Assembly (NCBI GenBank): GCA_019635635.1
Contig: JAHBZB010000003.1
Span: 248,001-312,000, forward strand
From: Xanthobacteraceae bacterium
GTDB taxonomy: Bacteria; Pseudomonadota; Alphaproteobacteria; Rhizobiales; Xanthobacteraceae
Reading direction: 5' to 3'
DNA: 64,000 bases
Shown here: piece by piece, positions 8,839 to 17,315 of the stretch
Layout: each line of letters begins with the position of its first letter
Numbering within the stretch: the stretch's first letter is position 1
Made by a program: the position numbers and the translations under genes
Notes under the pieces: generated by a model
What the model saw: the letters and a program-made list of their open reading frames with translations, nothing else
What the model was told of the DNA's origin: nothing
Database searches by the model: none

Positions 8839-9246
8839 CTAACGCGCTTTCTTCTTCTCGCTGTTCAGCGCGACGGCTTCGCGGATCAGCGCCTTGAACG
8901 CGCGCTCGTCGATCTTGTCGCCTTCGCGAATGTCGATCGCGCGGCGCGTGCCGGCATCAAGGCTTGCGTTGAAAAGGCCGGACGGGTCATTCAGCGAAGC
9001 GCCGCGTGCGAACGTCAGCTTCACTTTGTCTTTGTAGGTCTCGCCGGTGCAGATGATGCCGTCATGCGACCAGGTCGGCACGCCTTTCGGGTTCGACGGC
9101 TTCTTCCATTTTCGTTCTTCAACGGCGTTGGGCGCGGCTTCTTGGATGAGTGCGCGGATGCGGGCGAGGGCGGCGGCGCGCCAGTCGTTCTTGCGCGCCG
9201 GGACCGTTTTCTTCTTCGCTGCCTTCTTTTTCGATTTCTTCGCCAT
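8839..9246 (-). CDS. DUF1801 (YdhG-like) domain protein
   Basis: 135 residues with a lysine-rich N-terminus (MAKKSKKKAAKKKTVPARK) followed by the DUF1801 fold. Features are VEERKWKKPSNPKGVPTWSH, a GIICTGETYKDKVKLTF strand region, and ASLNDPSGLFNASL. Relatives are small cytoplasmic proteins related to the frataxin-like YdhG group; no reaction is established. It sits 2 bases after the next gene upstream (9249), suggesting one transcript with the CoA-binding protein. Confidence 0.75.
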   Translation of the reverse strand: MAKKSKKKAAKKKTVPARKNDWRAAALARIRALIQEAAPNAVEERKWKKPSNPKGVPTWSHDGIICTGETYKDKVKLTFARGASLNDPSGLFNASLDAGTRRAIDIREGDKIDERAFKALIREAVALNSEKKKAR

Positions 9247-9248
9247 TG

Positions 9249-9788
9249 CTAAGACTTCGGCGGAAAGTTCTGCCCGATCGACAATCGCTGCACGCCGCCT
9301 TCGAGACGCTTCGGGCGTTTGGAAGAAAGCTTCCGCGTATTCACGCCGGCCCAGCTGATCTCGCCGGAGAGGCGGCCGTATTCGATCTTGGGGCAGCGAT
9401 CCATCACGACCTTCATGCCCGCTTCTTCCGCGCGCTTCGCGGCTTCCTCGCTCCGCACGCTCAACTGCATCCAGAACACTTTCGGGCGGGGAGAGAGCTT
9501 CAGCGCTTCGTCGAGTACGGCAGGCACCGCGTCTGACGAGCGGAAGACGTCGATCATGTCGATCGGCTCGGGCACGTCCGAAAGTTTCGCGTAAGCCTTG
9601 ACGCCCGCGATCTCGCTGTCGCCCTGGCCGGGATTGATCGGGAAGACCTTGTAGCCGCGCTCTTTCAGATACTTCACGACGAAATGGCTCGGGCGATTGT
9701 CTTTCGGCGAGGCGCCGACAATCGCAACCGATTTCACCTCATGCAGGATGCCGCGGATGTAGCTGTCGTCGTATTTTTCGTGATCCAT
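9249..9788 (-). CDS. CoA-binding (CoA_binding_2, YccU-like) protein
   Basis: 179 residues with a Rossmann fold. Signatures are VKSVAIVGASPKDNRPSH, VVKYLKERGYKVFPINPG, and PKVFWMQLSVRSEEAAKRAE, followed by VMDRCPKIEYGRL. This is the stand-alone CoA-binding domain related to the N-terminus of succinyl-CoA synthetase alpha and protein acetyltransferases, without the catalytic partner. Its cellular role is unknown. It is likely co-transcribed with the DUF1801 gene downstream and the oxidase-like gene upstream. Confidence 0.85.
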   Translation of the reverse strand: MDHEKYDDSYIRGILHEVKSVAIVGASPKDNRPSHFVVKYLKERGYKVFPINPGQGDSEIAGVKAYAKLSDVPEPIDMIDVFRSSDAVPAVLDEALKLSPRPKVFWMQLSVRSEEAAKRAEEAGMKVVMDRCPKIEYGRLSGEISWAGVNTRKLSSKRPKRLEGGVQRLSIGQNFPPKS

Positions 9789-9805
9789 GGCTGTGCAGAC
9801 TTTGG

Positions 9806-10428
9806 CTAATCGAATTTCTTTCCGAGCGCGTCGTTGAGCGCTGCCCGTAACTGCGCGTTCTCGGTCTCGAGCGCAATAATTTTCTGCTGAATGCCGGGCA
9901 TCGCCGCCTGAATCTCCTCTCTGGTGAAGCGCTCGGTGATGTGCTGCGAACAGTTCACGTCCCAGGCTTCGATCCTGAAGAGCAGCACGCGCTCGGGCCG
10001 CGCTTTGTAGCCTTCGTCGAACAGTTTGCCGATCATTTCGAGGTCGCCTTCGACCGCTTTCAGGCGGCCCCAGAGCTTGATGCGCGAGCGCGTGGCGGGA
10101 TCGAACAGAAACAAAAATGCGCGGTCGTTGTGCTCGATGTTCGAGATCGTGATGTATTGGCGGTTGCCGCGATAATCCGCGAAGCCGAGCGTCTTCTCGT
10201 CGACGACCTTGATGAAGCCGCGCGGGCCGCCGCGATGCTGGATATAAGGCGAGCCGTTTTCCGTGACGGTGCCGAGGAATGCCGTGTCGATGCGTGCGAT
10301 GAACTGCGCGAGGTCGGGCGTGACGGTGTCGGGAAATCCCTGTTCGACGCGTCCGGCATAGGCCTTCGCGGAGCCGCGTTGCTCCTGCGCGCGGCGGGGG
10401 GAAATACAAGATCGCTGTTGTTGCTCAT
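9806..10428 (-). pseudogene. Pyridoxamine 5'-phosphate oxidase-like flavoprotein gene with a -1 frameshift near the start
   Basis: Nearly the whole family is readable in one frame (SAKAYAGRV, DLAQFIARIDTAFLGTVTE, SPYIQHRGGPRGF, TLGFADYRGNRQYI, then AWDVNCSQHIT). That frame has no ATG, GTG or TTG start until position 10114. A good start, ATG 10428 (MSNNSDLVFPPA), lies in a different frame. The two join if one base is added to the G6 run at 10396-10401, giving a family-like N-terminus. It is therefore either a one-base homopolymer deletion (sequencing error or real inactivation) or a slippage site. The intact protein would be an FMN-binding split-barrel oxidoreductase of about 207 residues with a C-terminal coiled coil. 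Confidence 0.75.
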
Positions 10429-10472
10429 GCCAACCTATGTGGGCGCGGGAGGCGAGCGGCGCCAGTCACGGC

Positions 10473-11294
10473 CTAGCGGTCTTCCCATTTCGGCGCGCGC
10501 TTCTCGACGAAGGCGCCGATGCCTTCCTCGGCGTCGCGCGCGAGCATGTTCTCGGTCATCACTTCCGCCGTGTAGCGATAGGCGCTTTCGAGGTCGAGTT
10601 CGCGCTGGCGGTAAAAGGCTTCCTTGCCGATTTTCAGCGTATAGGCCGACTTCGACGCGATCCTGTTCGCCAATTCCATCGCTTCATGGCGTTCGGTCTC
10701 GATTTCCACTACGCGGTTGACGAGGCCGATCTCGTAGGCGCGCTGCGCGGGGATCAGATCGCCGGTCAGCAGCATTTCCATCGCATGCTTGTTCGTCACG
10801 TTGCGCGAGAGCGCGACCATCGGTGTCGAGCAGAACAGGCCGATGTCGACGCCGGGTGTCGCGAAGCGCGCTTCCTTCGAGGCGACCGCGAGATCGCACG
10901 ACGCAACGAGCTGGCATCCGGCAGCACTCGCAGCACCGCCGACGGCTGCGATCACGGGTTTGGGCAGATGCACGATCGACATCATCATCTTCGCGCAGCT
11001 CTCGAACATATGTGCGAAGAAGGCGCGGCCTTTGTCGCTGTCCGCGCGGCGCGCGGTCATTTCCTTCATGTCGTGGCCGGCGCAGAAGCCGGGGCCGTTC
11101 GCGGCGATGATGAGGACGCGCACGGAAGCGTCGTCGCGCACTTTCGCGATTTCGGCCGTGAGCGTGTCGATCATGGCTTGCGAGAGCGAATTTCGCGCAG
11201 CGGGACGATTGAGAATCAGCATCGCGACCGGACCATGATCCTCGCGGAGCACGATGGGCGCGGCTTCTGCTTTTGCGGCGGTGTGCTTCGTCAT
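10473..11294 (-). CDS. Enoyl-CoA hydratase/isomerase superfamily protein (ECHDC3-like)
   Basis: 273 residues with the crotonase fold. The CoA/oxyanion region reads FCAGHDMKEMTA, and the second signature reads GGAASAAGCQLVASCDLAVA followed by FATPGVDIGLFCSTP. In true hydratases two catalytic glutamates occupy GGGCE and the later FxxPE position. Here they are Gln and Gly, as in the ECHDC3 branch, so simple water addition is doubtful. The ATG start has weak Shine-Dalgarno support. Divergent from the thioesterase gene at 11370. Confidence 0.85.
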   Translation of the reverse strand: MTKHTAAKAEAAPIVLREDHGPVAMLILNRPAARNSLSQAMIDTLTAEIAKVRDDASVRVLIIAANGPGFCAGHDMKEMTARRADSDKGRAFFAHMFESCAKMMMSIVHLPKPVIAAVGGAASAAGCQLVASCDLAVASKEARFATPGVDIGLFCSTPMVALSRNVTNKHAMEMLLTGDLIPAQRAYEIGLVNRVVEIETERHEAMELANRIASKSAYTLKIGKEAFYRQRELDLESAYRYTAEVMTENMLARDAEEGIGAFVEKRAPKWEDR

Positions 11295-11369
11295 TTGTCA
11301 GCTTCACGGCTTCTCGTTCGTTGCCCGGCATTGTATCGGAAAAGAAAGGGCGAGGTGAGGAGACTAATC

Positions 11370-11804
11370 GTGGCAGCCATGCCGGTAGTAATGACGGTCG
11401 AGGAACTGCGCGATTACCTCGCCAAGGAATTTCCGCAGGCCTATGCGCCGGGCAAGCCGAACAAGATCGTTTCCGTAGGGCCGGGGACGGCGGTGGTGCA
11501 TTTCTCGGCCGGCGAGCGGCACCTGCGGCCGGGCGGCACCGTTTCGGGGCCGACCATGATGGGGCTCGCGGACGGGGCGATTTACGTCGCGATCCTCGGC
11601 GCGATCGGGCCGGTGGCACTTGCGGTGACCACGAGCTTCACCTGCAATTTCCTGTCGAAACCCGCACCCGGCGACCTCGTCTGCGAGGTCAAGATTCTCA
11701 AGCTCGGGAAGCGGCTGGTGGTGGCGGAGGCGACTATCCGGGGCATCGACGACGAGGATCCGGCGGCGCATGTCGTCGCGACCTATTCGATTCCGCCGCG
11801 ATAG
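11370..11804 (+). CDS. PaaI-type hotdog thioesterase
   Basis: 144 residues from GTG 11370, preceded by AGGAG at 8 bases; ATG 11379 is the alternative. Hotdog-fold signatures are GTAVVHFSAGERHLRPGGTVSGPTMM in pieces, then DGAIYVAILGAIG, and TTSFTCNFLSKPAPGDL. PaaI-like enzymes hydrolyse acyl-CoA thioesters in the cytoplasm. Being divergent from a crotonase-fold gene fits CoA-ester metabolism, but the substrate is unknown. An open frame continues far upstream but only antisense to the crotonase gene. Confidence 0.82.
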   Translation: MAAMPVVMTVEELRDYLAKEFPQAYAPGKPNKIVSVGPGTAVVHFSAGERHLRPGGTVSGPTMMGLADGAIYVAILGAIGPVALAVTTSFTCNFLSKPAPGDLVCEVKILKLGKRLVVAEATIRGIDDEDPAAHVVATYSIPPR

Positions 11805-11880
11805 CAGCACTTAGCGGCTGGTATTAAATTACCATATTTATAAGTCATTGATATATAATGAAGTTATTTGCCGATAGTGC

Positions 11881-11909
11881 TTGACGCTATTGCGGCGCTT
11901 TCCTAGAAC
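11881..11909 (+). promoter_or_regulatory. Sigma-70 promoter of rplM-rpsI
   Basis: TTGACG at 11881-11886 and TAGAAC at 11904-11909 are separated by 17 bases, a near-ideal housekeeping promoter 36 bases before the rplM ATG. An AT-rich stretch (11822-11870) lies upstream and could act as an UP element, as is common for ribosomal protein operons. Confidence 0.65.
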
Positions 11910-11944
11910 CCGCGCCAACGAATTCCCATCCAAGGAAGAACGTC

Positions 11945-12409
11945 ATGACCACCTTCGTGGCGAAGCCCGCCGAGGTCGAGAAGAAATGGGTGCTGATCGA
12001 TGCATCCGGTCTCGTCGTCGGCCGTCTCGCGACCATCATCGCCATGCGCCTCAAGGGCAAGCATAAGGCCATCTACACGCCGCACGTCGATTGCGGCGAC
12101 AACGTCATCGTCATCAACGCCGAGAAGGTCGTCTTCACGGGCAAGAAGCTCGAGAAGAAGGTCTATCACCATCACACCGGCTACATCGGCGGCATCAAAG
12201 AGCGTTCCGCCAAGATGATCATGGAAGGCCGCTTCCCCGAGCGCGTTCTCGAGAAGGCCGTCGAGCGCATGCTCAAGCGCGGTCCGCTCCACCGCAAGAT
12301 CATGGGCAACCTGCGCGTCTACAAGGGCGAGAAGCACCCGCACGAAGCGCAGAACCCGGTGAAGCTCGATATCGCAAAACTCAACCGCAAGAATGTGGGG
12401 GCCGCGTGA
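11945..12409 (+). CDS. rplM: 50S ribosomal protein L13
   Basis: 154 residues, a usual alphaproteobacterial length. Signatures are [48 protein letters not shown], and [20 protein letters not shown]13 is an early-assembling protein of the large subunit. An AAGGAAG site stands 6 bases before the ATG. Its stop overlaps the rpsI start (TGATG), so the two are translationally coupled in the standard rplM-rpsI order. Confidence 0.98.
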   Translation: MTTFVAKPAEVEKKWVLIDASGLVVGRLATIIAMRLKGKHKAIYTPHVDCGDNVIVINAEKVVFTGKKLEKKVYHHHTGYIGGIKERSAKMIMEGRFPERVLEKAVERMLKRGPLHRKIMGNLRVYKGEKHPHEAQNPVKLDIAKLNRKNVGAA

Positions 12410-12885
12410 TGGCCGAATCCGTTCAGTCTCTCGAAGGCCTCTCGCAGCTCAAGGGCGTCCAGCCCGAAGCTCCGGTCCACGTTCAGAAGTTGGATAAGCA
12501 GGGCCGTGCCTACGCGACCGGCAAGCGCAAGGACGCGGTCGCCCGCGTCTGGCTCAAGCCCGGTTCGGGCAAGATCCTCGTCAACGAGCGCACGGTCGAA
12601 GTTTACTTCGCGCGCCCGGTGCTGCGCATGATCATCCAGCAGCCGTTCGTGGCTGCGAACCGCGGCGGCCAGTATGACGTGGTCTGCACGGTTTCCGGCG
12701 GCGGTCTCTCCGGCCAGGCCGGTGCGTTGCGCCACGGCGTTTCGCGCGCGCTGACCTTCTTCGAGCCGGAACTGCGCGGCGTGCTGAAGAAGGGCGGCTT
12801 CCTCACCCGCGACAGCCGCGTGGTCGAGCGCAAGAAGTACGGCAAGAAGAAAGCCCGCCGCAGCTTCCAGTTCTCGAAGCGCTAA
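12409..12885 (+). CDS. rpsI: 30S ribosomal protein S9
   Basis: 158 residues with an N-terminal extension of about 30 residues typical of alphaproteobacteria. The core then follows: [18 protein letters not shown], then [20 protein letters not shown] and the basic tail [17 protein letters not shown], which reaches the P-site tRNA. It starts on the base where rplM stops (1-base overlap). Confidence 0.98.
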   Translation: MAESVQSLEGLSQLKGVQPEAPVHVQKLDKQGRAYATGKRKDAVARVWLKPGSGKILVNERTVEVYFARPVLRMIIQQPFVAANRGGQYDVVCTVSGGGLSGQAGALRHGVSRALTFFEPELRGVLKKGGFLTRDSRVVERKKYGKKKARRSFQFSKR

Positions 12886-12899
12886 TCTTCGGGGCTCGC

Positions 12900-13535
12900 T
12901 TGGCGAAAGCGACTAAAAAGAAAATCGAACACGAGGGCGGAAGCGATTCCGCCCTCGAACGTTTGAAATTGTTCTCGGACGCCGTGATGGCGATCGCGAT
13001 GACGCTGCTCGTCATCGAAATACGGTTGCCGAACGAACATCACCTGACCGACGCGCGACTCCTCGAAATTTTAGGCTCGCTATGGCCGCGCTATCTCGGC
13101 TTCTTCGTCAGCTTCGCCGTGATTGCATTCCTGTGGATCGCGCATTGGCGCAAATATCAGATGATCGAGCGCGCGAGTTCGCGGCTGGTCTGGTTGAACT
13201 TCCTGTTCCTGCTTGCGATCTGCTGCATCCCGTTCACGACCGCGGTGCTCGGTGAGCACGGCGACCTTCGCGTCGCTGTGATCGTCTATGCGGCGACGAT
13301 GGTTTTTGCCTTGCTTTGCTCGGCTACGCTTACGCTCTACGGCTATCGGGCGGGGCTCATGAAAGCGTCGGTCAGCACGGATGAAGTGAAGAAAAGCATT
13401 CTCAACTCGCTGTTTACCGCGACGGTCTTTGCAATTTCCATCGGCATTGCCTTTTTCGATCCGCAACTCGCCAAATATTTCTGGTTCGTATTGTTCGGTT
13501 CGATGATCTTCAGCCTGCGCGCGCCCGTGCATTAA
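12900..13535 (+). CDS. TMEM175 family (DUF1211) membrane protein
   Basis: 211 residues with about six membrane helices. The family hallmark stands in the first helix as RLKLFSDAVMAIAMTLLVIEI, close to the R-FSD motif that lines the pore of TMEM175 potassium channels. Bacterial homologues carry one six-helix repeat and form tetrameric K+ leak channels. That function is inferred for this copy. Translation must begin at TTG 12900, since the next in-frame ATG lies inside the hallmark helix. It follows rpsI by 14 bases and could be read through from the ribosomal promoter. Confidence 0.8.
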   Translation: MAKATKKKIEHEGGSDSALERLKLFSDAVMAIAMTLLVIEIRLPNEHHLTDARLLEILGSLWPRYLGFFVSFAVIAFLWIAHWRKYQMIERASSRLVWLNFLFLLAICCIPFTTAVLGEHGDLRVAVIVYAATMVFALLCSATLTLYGYRAGLMKASVSTDEVKKSILNSLFTATVFAISIGIAFFDPQLAKYFWFVLFGSMIFSLRAPVH

Positions 13536-13644
13536 GCACCCGTTCACCAAGATGATCCGCGCAATTTTATCGATTTCGCGTCCGGTTCCGTAGGGCTTTA
13601 TCGACTACATCGCAGACAGCGAAATCTGCGAAAGTCATTGCCCC

Positions 13645-14970
13645 GTGCTCGATCTCGATGTGCGAACACTCTTCATCGTGTCGATTTCCGTCACGATCGT
13701 GCTCGGTTTCCTGCTGCTTTTCACCTGGTATCAGAACCGGCAGATTCGCGCGCTCGGCTGGTGGAGCGCGAGTCATTTCGTGATGTGTGCGGGCGCGGGT
13801 CTTCTAGGCGCGCGTGGCCACGTACCCGACGTCCTGTCGATGGAAATGGCGAACGTGCTGATCCTGCTCTCCTGCGGCATAGCATGGGGCGGCGCGCGGC
13901 TGTTCGACGAACGGCCGGCGCCGATCAGCGGCGTGCTCGCCGGCCCGATCCTCTGGATGATCGCGTCACAACTTCCGTTGTTGAGCGATTCCATCAATGC
14001 GCGGATCATGTTCAGCTCCGCGATCATCTCGGTTTACGTAATCGGCACAGGTTGCGAAATCTGGCGCGGCCGCGTGCAGGAGCCGTTGCTGTCGCGCTGG
14101 CCGCTAAGCGTCACTTTCTTCGTGCACGGCGCCGTCTATGCCTTGCGCATTTGGCTGGTGTTCGCATTTCCGGTAGCACAGGGCAGTACGTATTACTCGG
14201 TAGTCTGGTTCAGCATCATCGGGCTTGAATCGCTTCTGTTCCTCATCATCGCGTCGTTCATGATTCTTGCCATGGCGAAGGAGCGGAGCGAACTTGTACA
14301 TAAAACCAACGCGATGCTCGATCCGCTGACAAATATCCCGAACCGCCGCGCGTTCCTCGACGCTGCGATGCGCCGGATGCGTCAGCGTTCGCGCAATCCC
14401 GAACCGGTGACCGCACTCCTGTTCGATCTAGACTATTTCAAGTCGATCAACGACCGTTTCGGCCATCACATCGGCGACGAGGTGCTGCGCATCTTTACGT
14501 CGAAGGCCGCGTCGGAGTTCCGTTCAACCGACCTTCTAGGCCGTATCGGCGGCGAAGAATTCGGCGCGCTGCTGTTCGGTGCGGGCGAGGGCACGGCGGT
14601 CTCCACCGCCGAGCGCATCCGCCGCGCGCTGATGATTGCGACCTCGGAAATCGAGGGCCATCACGTCGATGCGACGGTGAGTGTCGGCGTCGCGGTACTT
14701 GGCAGCGATATGAACGAAGACGTGATCGAATTGCTTTCGCGGGCCGACAGCGCGCTCTATCTGGCGAAAGAGCACGGCCGTAACCGTGTCGAGGTCGCGG
14801 GGCGTACTCATGCGCCGGCGCCGCCGCTCGAGGAGGCCAAGGCGGCAGTTGCCGCAATCGGAGCACTGCGCGTGGTCAATCCGGGACTGGCGCCGAAGCT
14901 CCAGGCGGCGGCGAACGAAGACGCGCTCGCGTGGCTGGACGCCCGGTCCGCACGCACGGCCGCCAAATAG
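13645..14970 (+). CDS. Membrane diguanylate cyclase (first of a tandem pair)
   Basis: 441 residues. The N-terminal half has about six to seven membrane helices (residues 1-205), then a full GGDEF domain. It shows LDPLTNIPNRRAF, FDLDYFKSINDRFGH, and the active-site loop GGEEF at residues 302-306. An RSTD at 293-296, five residues before the loop, is a product-inhibition I-site. It should condense two GTP into cyclic di-GMP. It starts at GTG 13645. The C-terminal 45 residues are alanine-rich and differ from the paralogue at 15089. Confidence 0.9.
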   Translation: MLDLDVRTLFIVSISVTIVLGFLLLFTWYQNRQIRALGWWSASHFVMCAGAGLLGARGHVPDVLSMEMANVLILLSCGIAWGGARLFDERPAPISGVLAGPILWMIASQLPLLSDSINARIMFSSAIISVYVIGTGCEIWRGRVQEPLLSRWPLSVTFFVHGAVYALRIWLVFAFPVAQGSTYYSVVWFSIIGLESLLFLIIASFMILAMAKERSELVHKTNAMLDPLTNIPNRRAFLDAAMRRMRQRSRNPEPVTALLFDLDYFKSINDRFGHHIGDEVLRIFTSKAASEFRSTDLLGRIGGEEFGALLFGAGEGTAVSTAERIRRALMIATSEIEGHHVDATVSVGVAVLGSDMNEDVIELLSRADSALYLAKEHGRNRVEVAGRTHAPAPPLEEAKAAVAAIGALRVVNPGLAPKLQAAANEDALAWLDARSARTAAK

Positions 14971-15088
14971 GGCGATATTTCGCGTTCCCGCTTTCTCAAT
15001 TTTTAAGCAGTTCGAGGACGGTTTCCTAAGCCGGCAACGGTAAGTTCGTGCGCAATTACAAAAATTCTTGGGACCTTGCGGCGCCTGC

Positions 15089-16318
15089 ATGATTTTGGAC
15101 GTACCGACGCTGCTCGTCGTTTCGATCTTCGTAACGGCGGTGCTTGGACTGCTTCTGATCTTCGCCTGGATTCAGGACCGGAGCATCCAAGCGCTTGGCT
15201 GGTGGGGTGCCGCCTATCTGGTCGGCGGGCTTTCCGCGGGCATGCTCAGCCTTCAGCAGTTCATCGAAAGCCCGATGCTGATCGATTTCGCGAGCGCGCT
15301 CTTGTTCGTTGCCTGCGGCATGTCGTGGAACGGCGCGCGGCTGTTCGACGGAAAAGCGGTTCAGCCGCTGGCGATGTTCGCGGGGGCGATCATCTGGCTC
15401 ATGGCCTGCCAGATCCCCGGGTTTTCCGATTCATCGATCGGCCGCATCGTGGTCAGTTCGCTCATCATTTCCAATTATACGCTGTTCACCGCGTTCGAGT
15501 TGTGGAGCGGCCGCGGCGAGAAACTCAACTCGCGCTGGCCGGCGGTAATCGTTATCACGCTGCATGGCGTGGTGTTTCCGAGCCAGGTGCCGCTCACCAT
15601 GGTACTGCCGGGCGACAGGATCGCGGCGACGCTGACCAACGGCTGGATCGCGACACTCGCAATCGAGTCCCTGCTTTATTCGATCGCGGCAGCATTCATT
15701 CTTCTGGAGATGGCGAAGGAGCGGACCGAGCGCGTGCACAAGGAAGCCGCGTTGATCGATCCCCTGACCGGCGTTCACAACCGGCGCGCGATCACGGAAT
15801 TCGCGAAGCAAATTCTTGCGCGCGAGGTACGCCCGACCAAGCCGATGGCGATCTTCATGTTCGACATCGACAAGTTCAAGTCGATCAATGACCGCTTCGG
15901 CCATCCGGTCGGCGACAAGGTCATCCGGCTGCTGGCATCGACCGCGAAGAATACGCTTCGTCAGACCGACGTGTTCGGCCGGCTCGGCGGCGAGGAATTC
16001 GCGGCGTTCCTGGGCAATACCGACGAAAAGGGCGCGGTGATCGTTGCGGAGCGCGTAAGGCTTGCCTTTCTCGAAGCGGCGAAGGTCGTGGACGGCACCG
16101 AGATCGGTGCGACCGTCAGTATCGGCGTGACCTTCACGACGAACTACAAGGACGAAGTGGATACGCTGCTGTCGCGCGCCGACGAGGCGCTTTACGAAGC
16201 GAAGAATACCGGCCGGAACCGCGTGATGATCCGCAGCGAGCAGAATGTGCAGGTCGCGGCTGCGAGCATCGTGCCGGACCTGTCAGTAGCGGCGGCCGAG
16301 CCGGTTACCGCTCATTAA
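15089..16318 (+). CDS. Membrane diguanylate cyclase (second of a tandem pair)
   Basis: 409 residues from ATG 15089 (MILDVPTLLVVSIFVTAVLG), an N-terminus that parallels the preceding cyclase. It has about six to seven membrane helices, then a GGDEF domain with IDPLTGVHNRRAI, FDIDKFKSINDRFGH, and GGEEF at about residues 300-304. An I-site RQTD is at 291-294, so it should be active and feedback-inhibited. The shared architecture and adjacency to the gene at 13645 indicate a duplication. An earlier TTG (15068) is possible but adds nothing conserved. Confidence 0.9.
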   Translation: MILDVPTLLVVSIFVTAVLGLLLIFAWIQDRSIQALGWWGAAYLVGGLSAGMLSLQQFIESPMLIDFASALLFVACGMSWNGARLFDGKAVQPLAMFAGAIIWLMACQIPGFSDSSIGRIVVSSLIISNYTLFTAFELWSGRGEKLNSRWPAVIVITLHGVVFPSQVPLTMVLPGDRIAATLTNGWIATLAIESLLYSIAAAFILLEMAKERTERVHKEAALIDPLTGVHNRRAITEFAKQILAREVRPTKPMAIFMFDIDKFKSINDRFGHPVGDKVIRLLASTAKNTLRQTDVFGRLGGEEFAAFLGNTDEKGAVIVAERVRLAFLEAAKVVDGTEIGATVSIGVTFTTNYKDEVDTLLSRADEALYEAKNTGRNRVMIRSEQNVQVAAASIVPDLSVAAAEPVTAH

Positions 16319-16343
16319 CCTTCCCGGGCTTACGCTTTCGGCC

Positions 16344-16544
16344 ATGGCAAGCGTCGAGTCACGCAACATTGTCGCCGAAGAAGCCCGCCTCGAGGCCATC
16401 GCCCGTGGCGCCGGAGCGGCACTCGCCTGCATGCACGAAACCGCCGAGGATTTGCACCGCGCGCTGGTTAGTGAATATCTCCAGCGCAAGCAGGGGCAGG
16501 GCTTCTGGTCCCGCATGCGCGCGCTCAGCATTTTCTCTCTCTAA
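16344..16544 (+). CDS. Small hypothetical protein
   Basis: 66 residues starting at ATG 16344, 25 bases after the second cyclase. It looks helical and amphipathic in the first half (VAEEARLEAIARGAGAALA) and ends with FWSRMRALSIFSL. I do not recognise a family. Position on the same strand and codon use like its neighbours make it a plausible gene, but overlapping frames on both strands are also open. Confidence 0.4.
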   Translation: MASVESRNIVAEEARLEAIARGAGAALACMHETAEDLHRALVSEYLQRKQGQGFWSRMRALSIFSL

Positions 16545-16566
16545 TTCAACCGAACGATCAGCGGCG

Positions 16567-17226
16567 CTAACGAGGGTTCTGCGAGGAGCCGTGTGATTGC
16601 GCGCCGTCGAAGACCGCGCGCGCGAAGTTCATGAGGTTCTGAATCTCCGACGGCGAGGCTGCGGGTCCCATCTGACCCTGCACCGCCAGCGTTGCGAAGC
16701 CATGCACCAGAGCCCATTCCCGCATGACGGACGGATCCGTGTCCTTGAACATGCCCTCGGGAAAGGCGACGTCGTTGGCCTGCATGTAGGTTTCGATGAA
16801 GACGTCGAACGCAGCGCGGCTCGCAGTCGCGAGACGTTCGTTCGCGTGATCGACGAGGCCCTTCTGGAACATCAGCTGGAACTGTGCGGGATGGGAGAGG
16901 GCGAAGCGGACATAGCCAAGCCCGGTTCCGATCAGCCGTTTCCCGGCAGGCTCTTCGTCACGCGCCTCGCGTTCGGATGCCGTCAAACGCTCGAATCCGA
17001 GTGCCGCGACTTCCGTGAGCAGTCCCCTGGCATCGCCGAAATGATGCGCGGGAGCGGCATGCGACACGCCGGCGCGGCGGGCGCATTCACGTAGCGTAAA
17101 GCCCTCGACCCCGCGCTCGGTGAGAACGGCTTCGGCTGCCTCGACGAGTGCGGCTGCCAGGTCGCCGTGATGATAGGTCTTCTCGCGTGCCGAGCGGCGC
17201 GCCGGCTTCTTTCTTCGTTGTTCCAT
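16567..17226 (-). CDS. TetR/AcrR family transcriptional regulator
   Basis: 219 residues. After a basic N-terminus, the helix-turn-helix domain reads YHHGDLAAALVEAAEAVL, then FTLRECARRAGVSHAAPAHHF, typical of TetR members with a WHG-type C-terminal domain. The rest is a helical ligand-binding region. It is divergent from the ABA4-like operon. Inverted repeats of GTCAAG/CTTGAC type lie in the 89-base gap, so it probably represses that operon and itself. Ligand unknown. Confidence 0.88.
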   Translation of the reverse strand: MEQRRKKPARRSAREKTYHHGDLAAALVEAAEAVLTERGVEGFTLRECARRAGVSHAAPAHHFGDARGLLTEVAALGFERLTASEREARDEEPAGKRLIGTGLGYVRFALSHPAQFQLMFQKGLVDHANERLATASRAAFDVFIETYMQANDVAFPEGMFKDTDPSVMREWALVHGFATLAVQGQMGPAASPSEIQNLMNFARAVFDGAQSHGSSQNPR

Positions 17227-17243
17227 GGGAACACGTTTACACC

Positions 17244-17303
17244 GTCAAGATTTAACTTGACAACAGAAAGATTGACCATAGTTTCCAACTTGTCAACGTC
17301 AAG
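17244..17303 (+). promoter_or_regulatory. Divergent promoter region with two TetR-operator-like repeats
   Basis: A perfect inverted repeat GTCAAG-N6-CTTGAC lies at 17244-17261. A second, looser copy CTTG-N7-CAAG lies at 17289-17303. The first overlaps a possible -35 (TTGACA, 17257-17262) that is 16 bases from TAGTTT (17279-17284), a promoter for the rightward genes. Binding of the adjacent TetR protein at both sites would occlude it. Confidence 0.5.
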
Positions 17304-17315
17304 ATGGAGGAAGAG

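Noticed and set aside
10437-11369. A 455-residue protein ending in the PaaI thioesterase
   Set aside because: The upstream 310 codons are antisense to the crotonase-fold gene. A ribosome binding site stands in front of GTG 11370.
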